Of a stretch of DNA of 36,007 nucleotides, positions 24,055 through 34,314 are shown piece by piece. The stretch is from Flavobacteriaceae bacterium (GTDB taxonomy: Bacteria > Bacteroidota > Bacteroidia > Flavobacteriales > Flavobacteriaceae): the NCBI GenBank assembly GCA_947491985.1, contig CANLLR010000025.1, positions 1 to 36,007 on the forward strand. Direction: 5' to 3'. The notes under the pieces are model-generated. The model saw only the letters and a list, made by a program, of their open reading frames with translations. It searched no databases and had not been told where the DNA came from. Position 1 is the stretch's first letter; each line of letters opens with the position of its first letter. The position numbers and the translations under genes were made by a program.

Positions 24055-24425
24055 TACTTTTTTCCTTGAAGTTCCGAGGTGTAATAAAGGGAAGTTAAAA
24101 AATTTAAGTTTGATGGTTGTTGGGTTTTGTAAAAGGGAGAATTGTTTTTTTGATTGATAACTTTACTTTTTTCCTTGATGAAAAAAGTAACAAAAAAGTG
24201 CTTCGCCAGTTCGCTTCGCTCGTGTCAAGGCCAAGAACCCTCGGCGGTCAAATTTATTCTTGAACCCGAAATGAGGGAGCACTCGACGGCCAATGCGGCT
24301 GCTGGCTCCTTCGCTAAAACAGTCTGCTAGACTGTTTTTTTTTTACGCTCGGCCCCAGGCAAACAGCTTTTGATTTTACGGAATCTTCAAAATGCAGGTG
24401 CCCGCCTGCCACAGTTTAGGGGCGA
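24055..24425. repeat. Block of dispersed intergenic repeats
   Basis: No gene seen. 'ttactttttt ccttga' occurs twice (about 24057-24071 and 24165-24180), the second followed by its own inverse 'gaaaaaagtaa'. 24201-24224 is the exact inverse of 8686-8709. 'acccgaaatgaggg' (~24266) resembles a word at ~1767. 24317-24344 is a perfect hairpin with T-run. A GCAGGtgcccgCCTGC hairpin lies near 24400. Much GC-richer than its flanks. I regard it as a mosaic of repeats accumulated between two transcription units. Confidence 0.65.
24317..24344 (+). terminator. Terminator-like hairpin inside the repeat block
   Basis: Perfect AAACAGTCT-gct-AGACTGTTT stem followed by T10. No gene ends directly before it on the plus strand, so it may terminate read-through or be part of the repeat. 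Confidence 0.6.
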
Positions 24426-24490
24426 TCCTTCTACGAACTATCTATTAAGTAATGAAATATAGTAATTGTTTTGAATAACTTAATTACATA

Positions 24491-24520
24491 AAAAAACGCC
24501 CCAATTGCTTGGGGCGTTTT
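24491..24520 (-). terminator. Terminator of the giant nucleotidase-like gene
   Basis: Stem AAACGCCCCAA/TTGGGGCGTTT, loop of 4, T-run on the minus-strand side; 20 nt past the stop at 24541. Confidence 0.92.
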
Positions 24521-24540
24521 AAGATTTAAGTAGTTACTAA

Positions 24541-27500
24541 TTATCTTTTGATGACACGTAACGTTTTGTTGTTTTCACCTTGCGTTACTACTACATTGTA
24601 TACGCCAGATGGATAACTTGATCCGATTTGTAGATTCTCTAGATCTGAAGCTTCAACATTTCTGTTTTCCACTTGTTTTCCTAGCATATCGTATACTCTG
24701 ATTTGGATAGTGCTTTCTGATACCGAAGTTACATTCAACATAAAGTTGTCTGCAAATGGGTTTGGATAAGCGATAACAGCAAAGTTATTATTAACCGCTA
24801 TTTCTCTTGTTCCGCCTACAGCGATTCCTGGAGTTGTAATGTTACATGGTTTACCCGTTAATGGTCCCCAAACGCCTCCTATTCTAACAGCCACTCTAAC
24901 AGTATATGTTGTTCCTGATTGTAAACCTGAGAACATTGTTAAGTTGAAGTTATTTATAGGACGGTCAATAGATGAACTGTATACTAAACTAGTATTCACC
25001 AATTCAAAACGGTAACCTGTAGCTCCCGAAACTACAACTGCACTAATCGTTTGTGTGTTGCTTGTTGCGACAGTATCACATTGTGACAATATCACTTCTG
25101 ATGTTGGGAAAGCTGGTGTAGTAATGTTACAGGCAGCATTGTAAGGTAAATACGTACCATCGGTGTTACGTAAAGCAACTTCTACTGAATAGGTAGTGCC
25201 AAATGCTCTAATAGCAGCAGACAATTGGTTGAACGTAAATCGGTTTTGACCTGATGGAGCAGTATACACTTGAACTGCATTGGTAGTTAAATTAATAACT
25301 CTGAATCGGTATCCTGTAACTGAACTTACATACGTTGCATATACAAACTGACCCATAGAAGTTAACGTTGTTCCACATTGAGCGCCAATGGTTGATGTTG
25401 GTGCTGGAGTGTTTACAACACATGGTGTACCATAATTAGCTCCGCCGTTTACAGAAACTTCTACTTGATACGCAGTTCCTAATGTGATACCACTGTAATT
25501 AGACAAGGCAAACGAATTCACTGGTCTGTTTACCACAAACGAAGCGCTTGTACTTAAGTTAGTTATTCTAAAGGTATACGTTGATGCGCCGGCAACTGGA
25601 GTAGCAACAACTGTTACCGCTAAACTACTTACTGTTCCTCCACAAGACGTTCCTAAGTTGAATGAATTTACCGTAATGGTCAAGTTCAATGTATTTACTA
25701 CTGTGCAACCATTGCCATCAAGGGTATTGGAAGTATAGACTCCCGATGTGTTGTATGTCAAACCACTAACTGACCAAGTGTAAGGTGTAGTGGATGAAAT
25801 TGTAGTAGTTGTTGGTGTTGGTGTGGCAAATTCTGTCACTGTAACCGTGGCAGCAGCTGAACCTGAACATGATGGAGAAGTAACCGTGTAAGTATAGGTA
25901 CCGGCACCTGCCAAAGTAGGAGTCCACATACCACCTGTTTGCGGTGTTCCACCTAAAGCGGCAAACAATTGTGTATCTGTTACGGTGGTAGCATTACAAA
26001 TTACTAATGTTCCATTTGTTCCTGCGTTTGGAGGTAACACGTTATCTGTACGTGCTGGCACTCTTTGGATTCTACAATCTTGAACTAACGAAGTATCAGC
26101 GATACCATAAGGTGTAGTGCTGTATTGATTTTTCATGTATTCAGCAAACGCATCTTGTTCAGAACCCGGATTGGTGAACGATGCTGCAGCTGGACCTAAT
26201 TCAGGTAATGTGTTCAAATCAATTCTGTTGGTTGACAAGGTATTGAATGGATATCCGTCTCCACCTCCTGCAAGGAAGTTTAACGTAACTACTCTAAATG
26301 TACGTGATAAATCGCCAACAGTTATACCGTTTACAACTAATGTGTCAATAACGTTACCATTAGTATCTGTAATTACTGCGTTTTGAATTCTTGAATTTAC
26401 AGGAAGACTGAAATTATAACTGTATCTCACACCTGCGACTTGAGCAAACTGTCCTGGTGTTGCAGTAGCCGTTGTTCCTGATACTGCACGTTCTAGAATA
26501 GCTCTCATTCCACTTGCCGTAAGTGTTACAATTGACAATTGGTTGTTGAATCGCAATGAGTTTTCAATATCTAATTGAGAAATATCACCCGATTGTTTTC
26601 CTGCAGATGGATTTGCAACTGGCGGAACCAAAGTTACATTATCACCTACTGCGATAACATTTCCGATAGCAGAACGAATACCACCACCATTTTTGATAGA
26701 GATTACCGTAGTTGGGTCATAAAATTTAGCTAACCATAAATTGGCTTCTGCACTTACATTTCCAAGATTGGTTTCTTCTGTACGTACAAAATTTCTACGT
26801 CCTTCAAGGAATACCGATGTTTTACCAAACAGATTCCCGTCTTTTGATATAATTACATTGTTGATGGCAGTACACAATAACTGTACTTGGTACCCTTTTG
26901 TACCTGGTGCAAATGCATTACCTACGTTAGCACCCCAAGCATCATTTAATCCTTGTGCATCTGCTGCATAAACACCCGAGATTGCAGGGTCAATTGAAGA
27001 TGGAATCAAGTTACCATCAGAATCAAAATCAACCACTAATCGTCCCACATATTTATAATTTCCATCGGTATTAACTACAGGTATTGTTTTTCCAGATAAA
27101 TCGGTAGCGAGAAATGGATAATTTTCTGCAGCAACATCTCCTGTTCGTAAACGGTCATTGGCATCCGCCATTAATGTGTTTGATCCGGCTGCGATGATGA
27201 TATCTACACCCGTTAATTTTGTAGCCAAATCTTTTTCAAAAGCAATTTGCTGTAAATGTGAAAGCAGTATAATCTTATTACATCCATCAGCAATTAATGC
27301 GTTTACAACTGGTTGTACAATTCCAGCCAAAATATCCATGTCATTGGCATTACCTCCTACAACTGTTGTAGCACCCGGCGATGAAATACTTGCCAAAACT
27401 TGCGTTGTAGCTCCTACAATACCAATCTTCTGACCACCTTTCATAATGATAGTTGATGGCGCCAATTTTAATTTACTTGTAATTGCAGTAACTGCTTCCG

Positions 27501-30500
27501 TCGGATTAGATTGGAAGGCTGTATTTGGCAACAAACGATTGGTAGTTGCAACAGGTGATAAATTACTATCGCCACTAAAGTTAAGGTTAGCACTTAGGTA
27601 TGGAAATTGTGCGCCAAACCAAGTTGTAGTCGTTGCACCTGTATTATTTGCACCGCCAATCATGGTTCGTATTTCATTAGTACCCAAATCAAATTCGTGA
27701 TTTCCTAATGCAGATGCTTCAATCCCTATAAAGTTCATGATAGAAATATCTGCTCTACCGATACTTACTGCTAAATTCACAGGAGGACTAGTGAAAGTGG
27801 TATTATAATAACTCTCATACGCCGTTTTGTATGCGGCTGCAAGACTTGGATCTCCACCAGAACTTAAAAATGGTCCAGGTATGTAATTGTCTCCTGAAGA
27901 AAGTTTAATTGTATTTGCATGACTTTCTTCAAGTTGGTCTACAATTGCTGCAAAACGTGGCGCATCAGCCACAGCTTCAACGGCACCTTCAAAATCAGAT
28001 GCATGTAATACTTGTAGTGTAAATACATAATCATTGATTGTGATATCTTGAGAAGAAATTCCATCTAAAACAATACCTGTAGAAGGATTGCTGATCGTTA
28101 CTGTAGCCGTTTCAAGAGTTTCAACTAAATTATCACTTAAAGTTGTAAAAGTAACCGAACCAGTTGTTGCCCCTGATGGAATGGTAATTGTTGTTGCACT
28201 TAAATTATAGTCTGAAGCAGTAATGTCTGTTCCAGTAACGTTTAATGAAACTGTTTGATCAGCACATACCGTTGACGATGCAGTAGCAGTAACCGTAACT
28301 ACTGTACCTGCTGTTTCAGAAGCCGTAGTAGTACTTACAGCAAGATTTACCGAAACTGCCGGTATTGCTGTTACCGTTGCAGTTGCAGTTGTTGTACAAC
28401 CTTTAGCATCAGTAATGGTATAATTATAGGTTCCTGCACCCACAGTTAAAGGACTTCCTGACACAATGTAAGGTAACGTTCCGCCTGTGGCAGTAACGGT
28501 TACTGTAGTTGTTGCTCCTGCACAAACTGTTGCTAAAGTTGGAGTTGCTGTAGCAGTGATCGTTGGACAAGGAGTTGTAATAATAGTTCCAGGAGAACCG
28601 ATTTCAGAAGTACTGTTGGCAGCTATAAATGCTCCGTTAATACTTACTGCACTAAATTGTGTAATTGGAGTAACCAAACTGTTAACTCCCATTTTATTAT
28701 CAAAACTGGTATATGGAGCAGATGCTGGTGATGCACCAAAAACCACGCTAGTTTGCAAAACATTCCCGTTGTTATACAAATTAATCTGATCGCCACCTGT
28801 ACTTAAACCAATACCACTTCCGGTATAGTTTCCGATACGTATGCTTCCTGTCGGATTTGTTCCGAACCAGTTGTTCAAGAAAGCCGCAGTTTTACCAGGT
28901 AAATCGTTAGTTTCGATAAAGATTACCGATTCTCCCGGAGCAATACTTGTAATTCCGTTTAACGGTAAAGCAGCCGCAGGCGATTGTGAACTATCGTCGA
29001 CTTTCCAACCTGTAATATCCACCGCTACCGCTTTGGTATTGGTTACTTCAAACCAATCGGCAACGACTGGACTGTTTCCACTTGACCAAGGAGCTACTTC
29101 GGAAACAAACAAACGTCCTACTGAACCTGGTGAACCAATTTCAAGAGGATCGTTAACCGCTACAAAAGCATCGTTTACGCCAATTTCGCTTAATAACGAT
29201 ATGGTTGTATTGGCAAGTCCAACTGCATTATTAAATGTTTTAAATAAGGTAGTTGGAGAAGGTCCAAAAGCCACATTGGCTTGAACTACGCCAGCTGCAT
29301 CATATAAATTCACGGCGTCGCCACCAGTACTTAAACCGATTCCACTACCTTGGTATGTTCCTACTTGTAAACCCACTGGCGGATTAGCACCAAACCAAAG
29401 CGATTTAAAATTAGCAATAACCGTAGCGGCAGGATTAGTAGCAGAGCTTTCTAAAAAGATTACTGATTCTCCTGGAGCAATACTTGTAATTCCTGTTAAG
29501 GCTAAAGAGGCTGCAAACGAATTCGAACTGTCATCTACTTTCCATCCTGTAATATCAAGTACCGTTGCTCCGTTATTAGTTACCTCAAACCAATCCGCCG
29601 CAGCTGGACTATTTCCACTTCCCCATGGAGCCACTTCAGAAACAGTTACATTAGGAAGTTGTGGAGTTTCATTAACTAAATCTGTTACAGACAATACAAA
29701 ATTAACTGAAGCATCAGGTGTAGCACCTACCGTTGCATCGTCAACATTTACAGTTACATTATATGTTGATTTGGTCTCAAAATCAAGTACTGTGCCTGAT
29801 TTTATAAACAAGCTTGATGCAGTAATTTGGAAATCATTTGCATCAGCTCCTGACAACGAATAAGTGTTAGTCCCTAACCCGTCATCACTTACAACAATAT
29901 CAGCAACTCTAACCGCTGGTGTTGTTATCGAGTTTTCGATAATGGCAGGAACGGTATTAGTCAATGCAATTGCAGTTGGTGCCAAATTGGTTCCATTTGA
30001 AGGAGCATAAACCCATAATTGTGGATGATTAATATCGCCACCACCGTTTTCGTTTACGATATAAATAATACCATCATTATCCATTGTAATCCCTTCATGT
30101 TGCTGAGCACTTACGCTTAAAACATCTCCTGGATCAGAAACTATAGTAAGTGTACTAGCAATATTACCGTTTCTGTCAATATTAACCACCTGAGCATTTT
30201 CTTGACTCAACACTAAAAGATTGGGTGAAGTTGACTGAGTTGGCAAATTAGCCAAAACAAATACATCTGCAACGTCAGTGAATCCTAACAATGCTGGATC
30301 AAAAAGATCCACAGAATTTACTGTAGTTGGTGAGCCATTCGTAGCAGTTCCTGCGGCAAAATCAACATTTGTTTGAAAAATTCCAATTGGGCCGATTTCC
30401 TTCAGACAGATAAAACCTCCTGTAAGTGGGTCATAACAAAGTCCTTCTGTTCCTGTATTTGGAACAAATGTTCCAATTTTTACCGTTTGTGTATTGGCTC

Positions 30501-31818
30501 TTGTAAGTGTTGTACCCGCAGCATAAGTAAATTTTACTAATTGTCTGTCGCGTTCTTCACTCATTACAAACTGTCCGCCACCAATATAGGTAAGCCCTTC
30601 AGTGTCATAGAAATCAGTTCCTTGTGGACTACTTCCTAGAGCCATTGTCATGGTGTCAATCAATACTCCTGTTTTTGAAACTTGAGTAACAGAGGTACTA
30701 CCATCGGCAGTGATAAATAAGGTATCCGTGTCCCAGTTATAAGCTACAGCTGAAGCTTCCTGACACAATAAGTTATTGGCCGGAGCTGTTGTAGTTAATG
30801 GTTCTGGTAAGTTATAACGCGCTACTCTAACATACGTCGAAAGATCGATGCTTGAAGTAGAAGGAATTAAAGTTGTAAAACTAGCCGATTGCGTCGTTGT
30901 GATCGCATTGTCGCTTCCATCCTCAATAGTATTTGGCAATAGCGCCACATAATATAATTGATTGCCAATTAAATTTGAAGTCGGATTTATAGTAATCGTA
31001 TTCGACGCAAAAGTAGCATCAAATGGCACTAAAGCACCTGAAGCATTATTCAAACGCAATTCAACCACTGCATCTATATTCGTATTTGTAATAGCGCTAT
31101 TGTCCAATAATCGAACACTTTCGTTAAAAGCAATGGTTGGATTTACTCCAACAATTACGTTCGTTGCGCCATTAATTGGAAGAAAACTAGCCACTGGAGC
31201 AGTGGTGTCTGAACCTCCACCCAAAGTTGCTCCTTCTGCAGTGAAGTTATCAAAACGATTGTTTCCTACAGTGCCTCCAGCGCCTTGAAGAAACTCTACT
31301 TTAATTTTAAAGTTTGCATTGTTATTAGCAGCTGTTATAGCTGAAAAATCTAACGTCGCTAGAGTAGGATTGCCACTACTAGGAATTACGTTAGTAAAAG
31401 CGTTGTACGTTGTCCCATCTGTTGAATAAGTCCATACTTGTGTTCCTGCTCCAGAGCCTGAACGATTTGTTGCGAATTTTACAACAATGTTTTGATACCC
31501 TGTAGTTGGTAGTGCAAAAACTAATGCACTTCCGATGGGTAAGTTAAAACGTAAATGAGATCCGGCGGCATCCCCATTTTGTGCGTTTAGAGTAGCAAAG
31601 CCAGAACCTGTACCTCCAGCTAAATCAATAGTTGTTGGTGCGTTTATGGTAGCAGTAAGCGCTGCGCCAGAAACGTTCGTTGTTGTTGGGGTCGTAATTG
31701 CCGCAACCGATGCGTTGTTATTGAAGTTCCAATAGTGAAGAAGGTTTTGTCCCCAAGAAAGAGAGGAAAAACACAAAATCAAGAAAAAGAATCCAATTTT
31801 GGTGTACTTTTTAGACAT
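24541..31818 (-). CDS. Giant T9SS-secreted modular protein with a 5'-nucleotidase/atypical alkaline phosphatase-like domain
   Basis: 2425 residues. Signal peptide 1-24. In order: an N-terminal beta domain (~25-200); a bacterial Ig-like (Big_5) domain (~205-315); an SdiA-regulated/esterase-like propeller (~325-605); a cadherin-like domain (~612-715); two lamin-tail domains (~722-895, ~905-1075); an SprB-type repeat (~1085-1150); a Calx-beta-like domain (~1155-1262); a metallophosphatase plus 5'-nucleotidase C-terminal domain (~1266-1920; D1275, D1310, N1373-H1374, H1521, NGGGIRSAI ~1710); an Ig-like region (~1930-2050); three similar Fn3-like repeats (~2053-2335); and a T9SS sorting domain (~2345-2425). 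It probably releases phosphate from extracellular nucleotides or phosphoesters, but two metal-ligand motifs deviate (DFE for DxH; AGSNT for GHSH). Single-gene unit. Confidence 0.9.
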   Translation of the reverse strand: MSKKYTKIGFFFLILCFSSLSWGQNLLHYWNFNNNASVAAITTPTTTNVSGAALTATINAPTTIDLAGGTGSGFATLNAQNGDAAGSHLRFNLPIGSALVFALPTTGYQNIVVKFATNRSGSGAGTQVWTYSTDGTTYNAFTNVIPSSGNPTLATLDFSAITAANNNANFKIKVEFLQGAGGTVGNNRFDNFTAEGATLGGGSDTTAPVASFLPINGATNVIVGVNPTIAFNESVRLLDNSAITNTNIDAVVELRLNNASGALVPFDATFASNTITINPTSNLIGNQLYYVALLPNTIEDGSDNAITTTQSASFTTLIPSTSSIDLSTYVRVARYNLPEPLTTTAPANNLLCQEASAVAYNWDTDTLFITADGSTSVTQVSKTGVLIDTMTMALGSSPQGTDFYDTEGLTYIGGGQFVMSEERDRQLVKFTYAAGTTLTRANTQTVKIGTFVPNTGTEGLCYDPLTGGFICLKEIGPIGIFQTNVDFAAGTATNGSPTTVNSVDLFDPALLGFTDVADVFVLANLPTQSTSPNLLVLSQENAQVVNIDRNGNIASTLTIVSDPGDVLSVSAQQHEGITMDNDGIIYIVNENGGGDINHPQLWVYAPSNGTNLAPTAIALTNTVPAIIENSITTPAVRVADIVVSDDGLGTNTYSLSGADANDFQITASSLFIKSGTVLDFETKSTYNVTVNVDDATVGATPDASVNFVLSVTDLVNETPQLPNVTVSEVAPWGSGNSPAAADWFEVTNNGATVLDITGWKVDDSSNSFAASLALTGITSIAPGESVIFLESSATNPAATVIANFKSLWFGANPPVGLQVGTYQGSGIGLSTGGDAVNLYDAAGVVQANVAFGPSPTTLFKTFNNAVGLANTTISLLSEIGVNDAFVAVNDPLEIGSPGSVGRLFVSEVAPWSSGNSPVVADWFEVTNTKAVAVDITGWKVDDSSQSPAAALPLNGITSIAPGESVIFIETNDLPGKTAAFLNNWFGTNPTGSIRIGNYTGSGIGLSTGGDQINLYNNGNVLQTSVVFGASPASAPYTSFDNKMGVNSLVTPITQFSAVSINGAFIAANSTSEIGSPGTIITTPCPTITATATPTLATVCAGATTTVTVTATGGTLPYIVSGSPLTVGAGTYNYTITDAKGCTTTATATVTAIPAVSVNLAVSTTTASETAGTVVTVTATASSTVCADQTVSLNVTGTDITASDYNLSATTITIPSGATTGSVTFTTLSDNLVETLETATVTISNPSTGIVLDGISSQDITINDYVFTLQVLHASDFEGAVEAVADAPRFAAIVDQLEESHANTIKLSSGDNYIPGPFLSSGGDPSLAAAYKTAYESYYNTTFTSPPVNLAVSIGRADISIMNFIGIEASALGNHEFDLGTNEIRTMIGGANNTGATTTTWFGAQFPYLSANLNFSGDSNLSPVATTNRLLPNTAFQSNPTEAVTAITSKLKLAPSTIIMKGGQKIGIVGATTQVLASISSPGATTVVGGNANDMDILAGIVQPVVNALIADGCNKIILLSHLQQIAFEKDLATKLTGVDIIIAAGSNTLMADANDRLRTGDVAAENYPFLATDLSGKTIPVVNTDGNYKYVGRLVVDFDSDGNLIPSSIDPAISGVYAADAQGLNDAWGANVGNAFAPGTKGYQVQLLCTAINNVIISKDGNLFGKTSVFLEGRRNFVRTEETNLGNVSAEANLWLAKFYDPTTVISIKNGGGIRSAIGNVIAVGDNVTLVPPVANPSAGKQSGDISQLDIENSLRFNNQLSIVTLTASGMRAILERAVSGTTATATPGQFAQVAGVRYSYNFSLPVNSRIQNAVITDTNGNVIDTLVVNGITVGDLSRTFRVVTLNFLAGGGDGYPFNTLSTNRIDLNTLPELGPAAASFTNPGSEQDAFAEYMKNQYSTTPYGIADTSLVQDCRIQRVPARTDNVLPPNAGTNGTLVICNATTVTDTQLFAALGGTPQTGGMWTPTLAGAGTYTYTVTSPSCSGSAAATVTVTEFATPTPTTTTISSTTPYTWSVSGLTYNTSGVYTSNTLDGNGCTVVNTLNLTITVNSFNLGTSCGGTVSSLAVTVVATPVAGASTYTFRITNLSTSASFVVNRPVNSFALSNYSGITLGTAYQVEVSVNGGANYGTPCVVNTPAPTSTIGAQCGTTLTSMGQFVYATYVSSVTGYRFRVINLTTNAVQVYTAPSGQNRFTFNQLSAAIRAFGTTYSVEVALRNTDGTYLPYNAACNITTPAFPTSEVILSQCDTVATSNTQTISAVVVSGATGYRFELVNTSLVYSSSIDRPINNFNLTMFSGLQSGTTYTVRVAVRIGGVWGPLTGKPCNITTPGIAVGGTREIAVNNNFAVIAYPNPFADNFMLNVTSVSESTIQIRVYDMLGKQVENRNVEASDLENLQIGSSYPSGVYNVVVTQGENNKTLRVIKR

Positions 31819-32000
31819 AATTTTAGTTTTTTAAATTCGTAACAAATTTGGACTCAAAATGTTATTGCAGTGTTATACTAAAAATAAGTTTGGATTAAAT
31901 ACCTGAATAAAAAACGTTGTAATTGTTAAACTAACTAAAGTAAGTAGTTGGCATAGTAACATTAGCAATAGATTTACTTAATAACAAATTCACGTTAAAC

Positions 32001-32027
32001 AAAAAAAAACCCAGCATTTCTGCTAGG
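32001..32027 (-). terminator. Terminator of the M13 peptidase gene
   Basis: Minus-strand stem CCTAGCA-gaaa-TGCTGGG (one G-T pair) followed by T9; 25 nt past the stop. The remaining bases up to the giant gene's start (31819-32000) are AT-rich and hold no gene that I see. Confidence 0.88.
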
Positions 32028-32051
32028 CTTATCTATATTATAAGTATTGGA

Positions 32052-34067
32052 TTACCAAATTTTTACACGCTGTTCTGGAGCCAAATATAATTTGTCTGTA
32101 GGTTGTATTTTGAACGCTTCATAAAATTCGGGCACATTGCGCACCACGCCATTTATACGAAATAAGGCTGGCGAATGTGGATCACTAGCTACTTGGCTTC
32201 TCAAAGCTTCTTCACGCGATTTGTCTTGCCATACTTGTCCCCAACCCAAAAATACCCGTTGAATTCCAGTAAATCCATCCATTGCTGGGGCTTCTTTACC
32301 ATTCAGACTTAATTTATAGGCTTTAATGGCAATACTTAATCCACCCAAATCACCGATATTTTCTCCTAAGGTAAATGCGCCATTCAAATTCAAATCAGGG
32401 AACACTTTAAACGCATTGTATTGATCTACCAACGCATTGGTTTTCGATTTAAAAGCGGTTAAATCTTCTGGCGTCCACCAGTTTCTCAATACGCCATCAC
32501 CATCAAACGTGCTCCCTTGATCATCAAAACCGTGACCAATTTCGTGACCGATTACAGCGCCAATGCCACCATAATTAACGGCGTCATCCGCTTCTAAATT
32601 AAAGAAAGGTGGTTGCAAAATAGCCGCTGGAAAAACAATTTCATTCAACGACGGATTGTAATAAGCATTTACGGTTTGCGGGTTCATGCCCCATTCGGTT
32701 CGGTCGACTGGTTTTCCTAATTTGGCTACGTTGCGATTGTATTCAAATTCGTTCGCTCGAAGCGTATTTCCATACAAATCATTTTTCACCACTTTCAATG
32801 CTGAGTAATCGCGCCATTTGTCGGGATACCCAATTTTAATCATGAACTTATCGACTTTGGCCAAGGCTTCTTTTTTGGTATTTTCGCTCATCCAATCTAA
32901 CTTTTTGATGCTTTCGGAATAGGCTTTTAGTAAGTTTTTTACCATACCTGTCATGCGTTCTTTGGCCTCAGGAGAGAAATGTTTCTTTACATATACCTTT
33001 CCAACAATTTCACCTAAACTACCATTTACAGCACTCACACCGCGTTTCCAATCTTCTTCTTGTTTTTCAACGCCGTATAACGTTTTGGCATAAAAGTCGA
33101 AATTTTCGTTGTCGAGAGCTGTGGTTAATATGGTAGCCGATTGGTGAATCAAACTCCATTTTAAATAGGTTTTCCAAGTTTCAATTGGTGTCGTTTTAAT
33201 TACGTTGTTGAGGTTTTTAAGATACTCAACTTGCGTTACTACAATACTTTTCTGATTATCAAAACCTGCATTTTTTAGCATAGAAGTCCAATCGAAATCG
33301 GGCATCAGTGTTTTTAAATTAGCGGTTTCATATTTATTATACAATTTCAGCATATCGCGCGTGTCTTCTTTTTTCATGTGATGGGTTGCCATAGCCGTTT
33401 CTAGCGCCATAATTTTTGAAGCGTTTTCAGTTGGGTTTGGAATTGCTGCTAATTGCAACATTTTTTCGAGATGTATTGCGTATTTTTTACGAACATCGAC
33501 CATTTTAGCATCAGAGGAAAGATAATATTCCTTTTCTGGAAGCCCCAAACCGCCTTGCCAAGTAAGCACGGTATACTTCGTCGGGTCTTTAAAATCGGTA
33601 TATACCGAAATCTGAAACGGAATTGCCATTCCTGACCTGTTTGCTTTTCCAAAATACGCTGCCAAGTCGGTGTAATTGGCAATGGCGTCAATGGCTTTAA
33701 ATTCGGGTTGAAGTGGTGCGACTCCTTTAACATCTCTCTCTTTTCTGTTGGTAAACGCTGCGAAATAATCCCCTATTTTTTGCTCGTCGGATCCCGCTGC
33801 GTTGTTGCCTTTTGCGGCTTCTTCAATAATGGCCTTGACGTCTTTTTGGGATTGATCTACCAACATATCGAAAGCTCCGTAAGAGGCCTTGTCAGAGGGA
33901 ATTTTTGCGGTTTTCATCCACGCTCCGTTTACATACTCAGCAAAATTATCGCCTGGACGAACCAAAGTGTCCATGTTTTTTTTATTGATACCCGACGAAT
34001 ACTCTTTTTTTTCACAAGAAGTCAATACAACTGCTGCTGAAAGTAGTGTGATTATGCTTTTTTTCAT
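32052..34067 (-). CDS. M13-family (neprilysin/PepO-like) zinc metallopeptidase, lipoprotein
   Basis: 671 residues. Lipoprotein signal MKKSIITLLSAAVVLTSCEKK (C18). Peptidase_M13 N-terminal domain from ~35 (PGDNFAEYVNGAWMKTAKIP) to ~420, then the catalytic domain: zinc motif H508-E509-IG-H512, third ligand E569 and D573 in GENIGDLGG, and the C-terminal substrate-binding sequence SPALFRINGVVRN with the family's final W-type end (VKIW). Degrades oligopeptides, probably in the periplasm or on the surface. After C18 come E-K-K-E, not the SDDDE-like export signal. Own promoter and terminator. Confidence 0.96.
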   Translation of the reverse strand: MKKSIITLLSAAVVLTSCEKKEYSSGINKKNMDTLVRPGDNFAEYVNGAWMKTAKIPSDKASYGAFDMLVDQSQKDVKAIIEEAAKGNNAAGSDEQKIGDYFAAFTNRKERDVKGVAPLQPEFKAIDAIANYTDLAAYFGKANRSGMAIPFQISVYTDFKDPTKYTVLTWQGGLGLPEKEYYLSSDAKMVDVRKKYAIHLEKMLQLAAIPNPTENASKIMALETAMATHHMKKEDTRDMLKLYNKYETANLKTLMPDFDWTSMLKNAGFDNQKSIVVTQVEYLKNLNNVIKTTPIETWKTYLKWSLIHQSATILTTALDNENFDFYAKTLYGVEKQEEDWKRGVSAVNGSLGEIVGKVYVKKHFSPEAKERMTGMVKNLLKAYSESIKKLDWMSENTKKEALAKVDKFMIKIGYPDKWRDYSALKVVKNDLYGNTLRANEFEYNRNVAKLGKPVDRTEWGMNPQTVNAYYNPSLNEIVFPAAILQPPFFNLEADDAVNYGGIGAVIGHEIGHGFDDQGSTFDGDGVLRNWWTPEDLTAFKSKTNALVDQYNAFKVFPDLNLNGAFTLGENIGDLGGLSIAIKAYKLSLNGKEAPAMDGFTGIQRVFLGWGQVWQDKSREEALRSQVASDPHSPALFRINGVVRNVPEFYEAFKIQPTDKLYLAPEQRVKIW

Positions 34068-34089
34068 ACTATTATTTTTGATTGAATAA

Positions 34090-34097
34090 CAAATTTA
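34090..34097 (-). promoter_or_regulatory. -7 element for the M13 peptidase gene
   Basis: TAAATTTG on the minus strand, about 23 nt upstream of the ATG. No -33 TTG at normal spacing. Confidence 0.5.
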
Positions 34098-34173
34098 GTG
34101 ATTTCGTAAGAATTGATACTGATTATGAGAGATAAAAAAAGTACCATTTTCATATTGCTACTTTTTTTACATT

Positions 34174-34201
34174 AAAAAAGCCCGACACGAAAGTGTAGGG
34201 C
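34174..34201 (-). terminator. Terminator of the SOUL gene
   Basis: Minus-strand stem GCCCTACAC-tttc-GTGTCGGGC followed by T6. It lies 114 nt past the SOUL stop, after the 3' element shared with the GH16 gene. Confidence 0.88.
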
Positions 34202-34206
34202 TTTTA

Positions 34207-34290
34207 AGCTCCCTCTATTGAAGAAAGTTGCAGTTTTTACTCAATTATTTGATTTTTCAATTATCTTAAAATCAAGAATTAAATGTTTAA
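34207..34290 (-). repeat. Duplicated 3'-flank element, copy 1 (downstream of SOUL gene)
   Basis: 34207-34239 matches 35260-35292 at 30 of 33 positions. A second weaker block ('aattatctt.aaatcaa.aat', ~34259-34285) also matches at nearly the same offset (~35311-35335). Each copy lies between a minus-strand gene's stop and its own terminator, so it would be part of both 3' untranslated regions. Confidence 0.7.
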
Positions 34291-34314
34291 CACAATTAAT
34301 CGGTTTTTGTTGAA

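Noticed and set aside
24055..24425. Possible structured ncRNA or CRISPR-like array in the repeat block
   Set aside because: Repeats are of unlike lengths and spacing with no regular spacers; hairpins are explained by repeats and a terminator.
26135..31288. Several plus-strand frames of 75-150 residues inside the giant nucleotidase gene
   Set aside because: Val/Thr/Pro-rich antisense shadows of Thr/Ala-rich coding sequence; no start context or domain.
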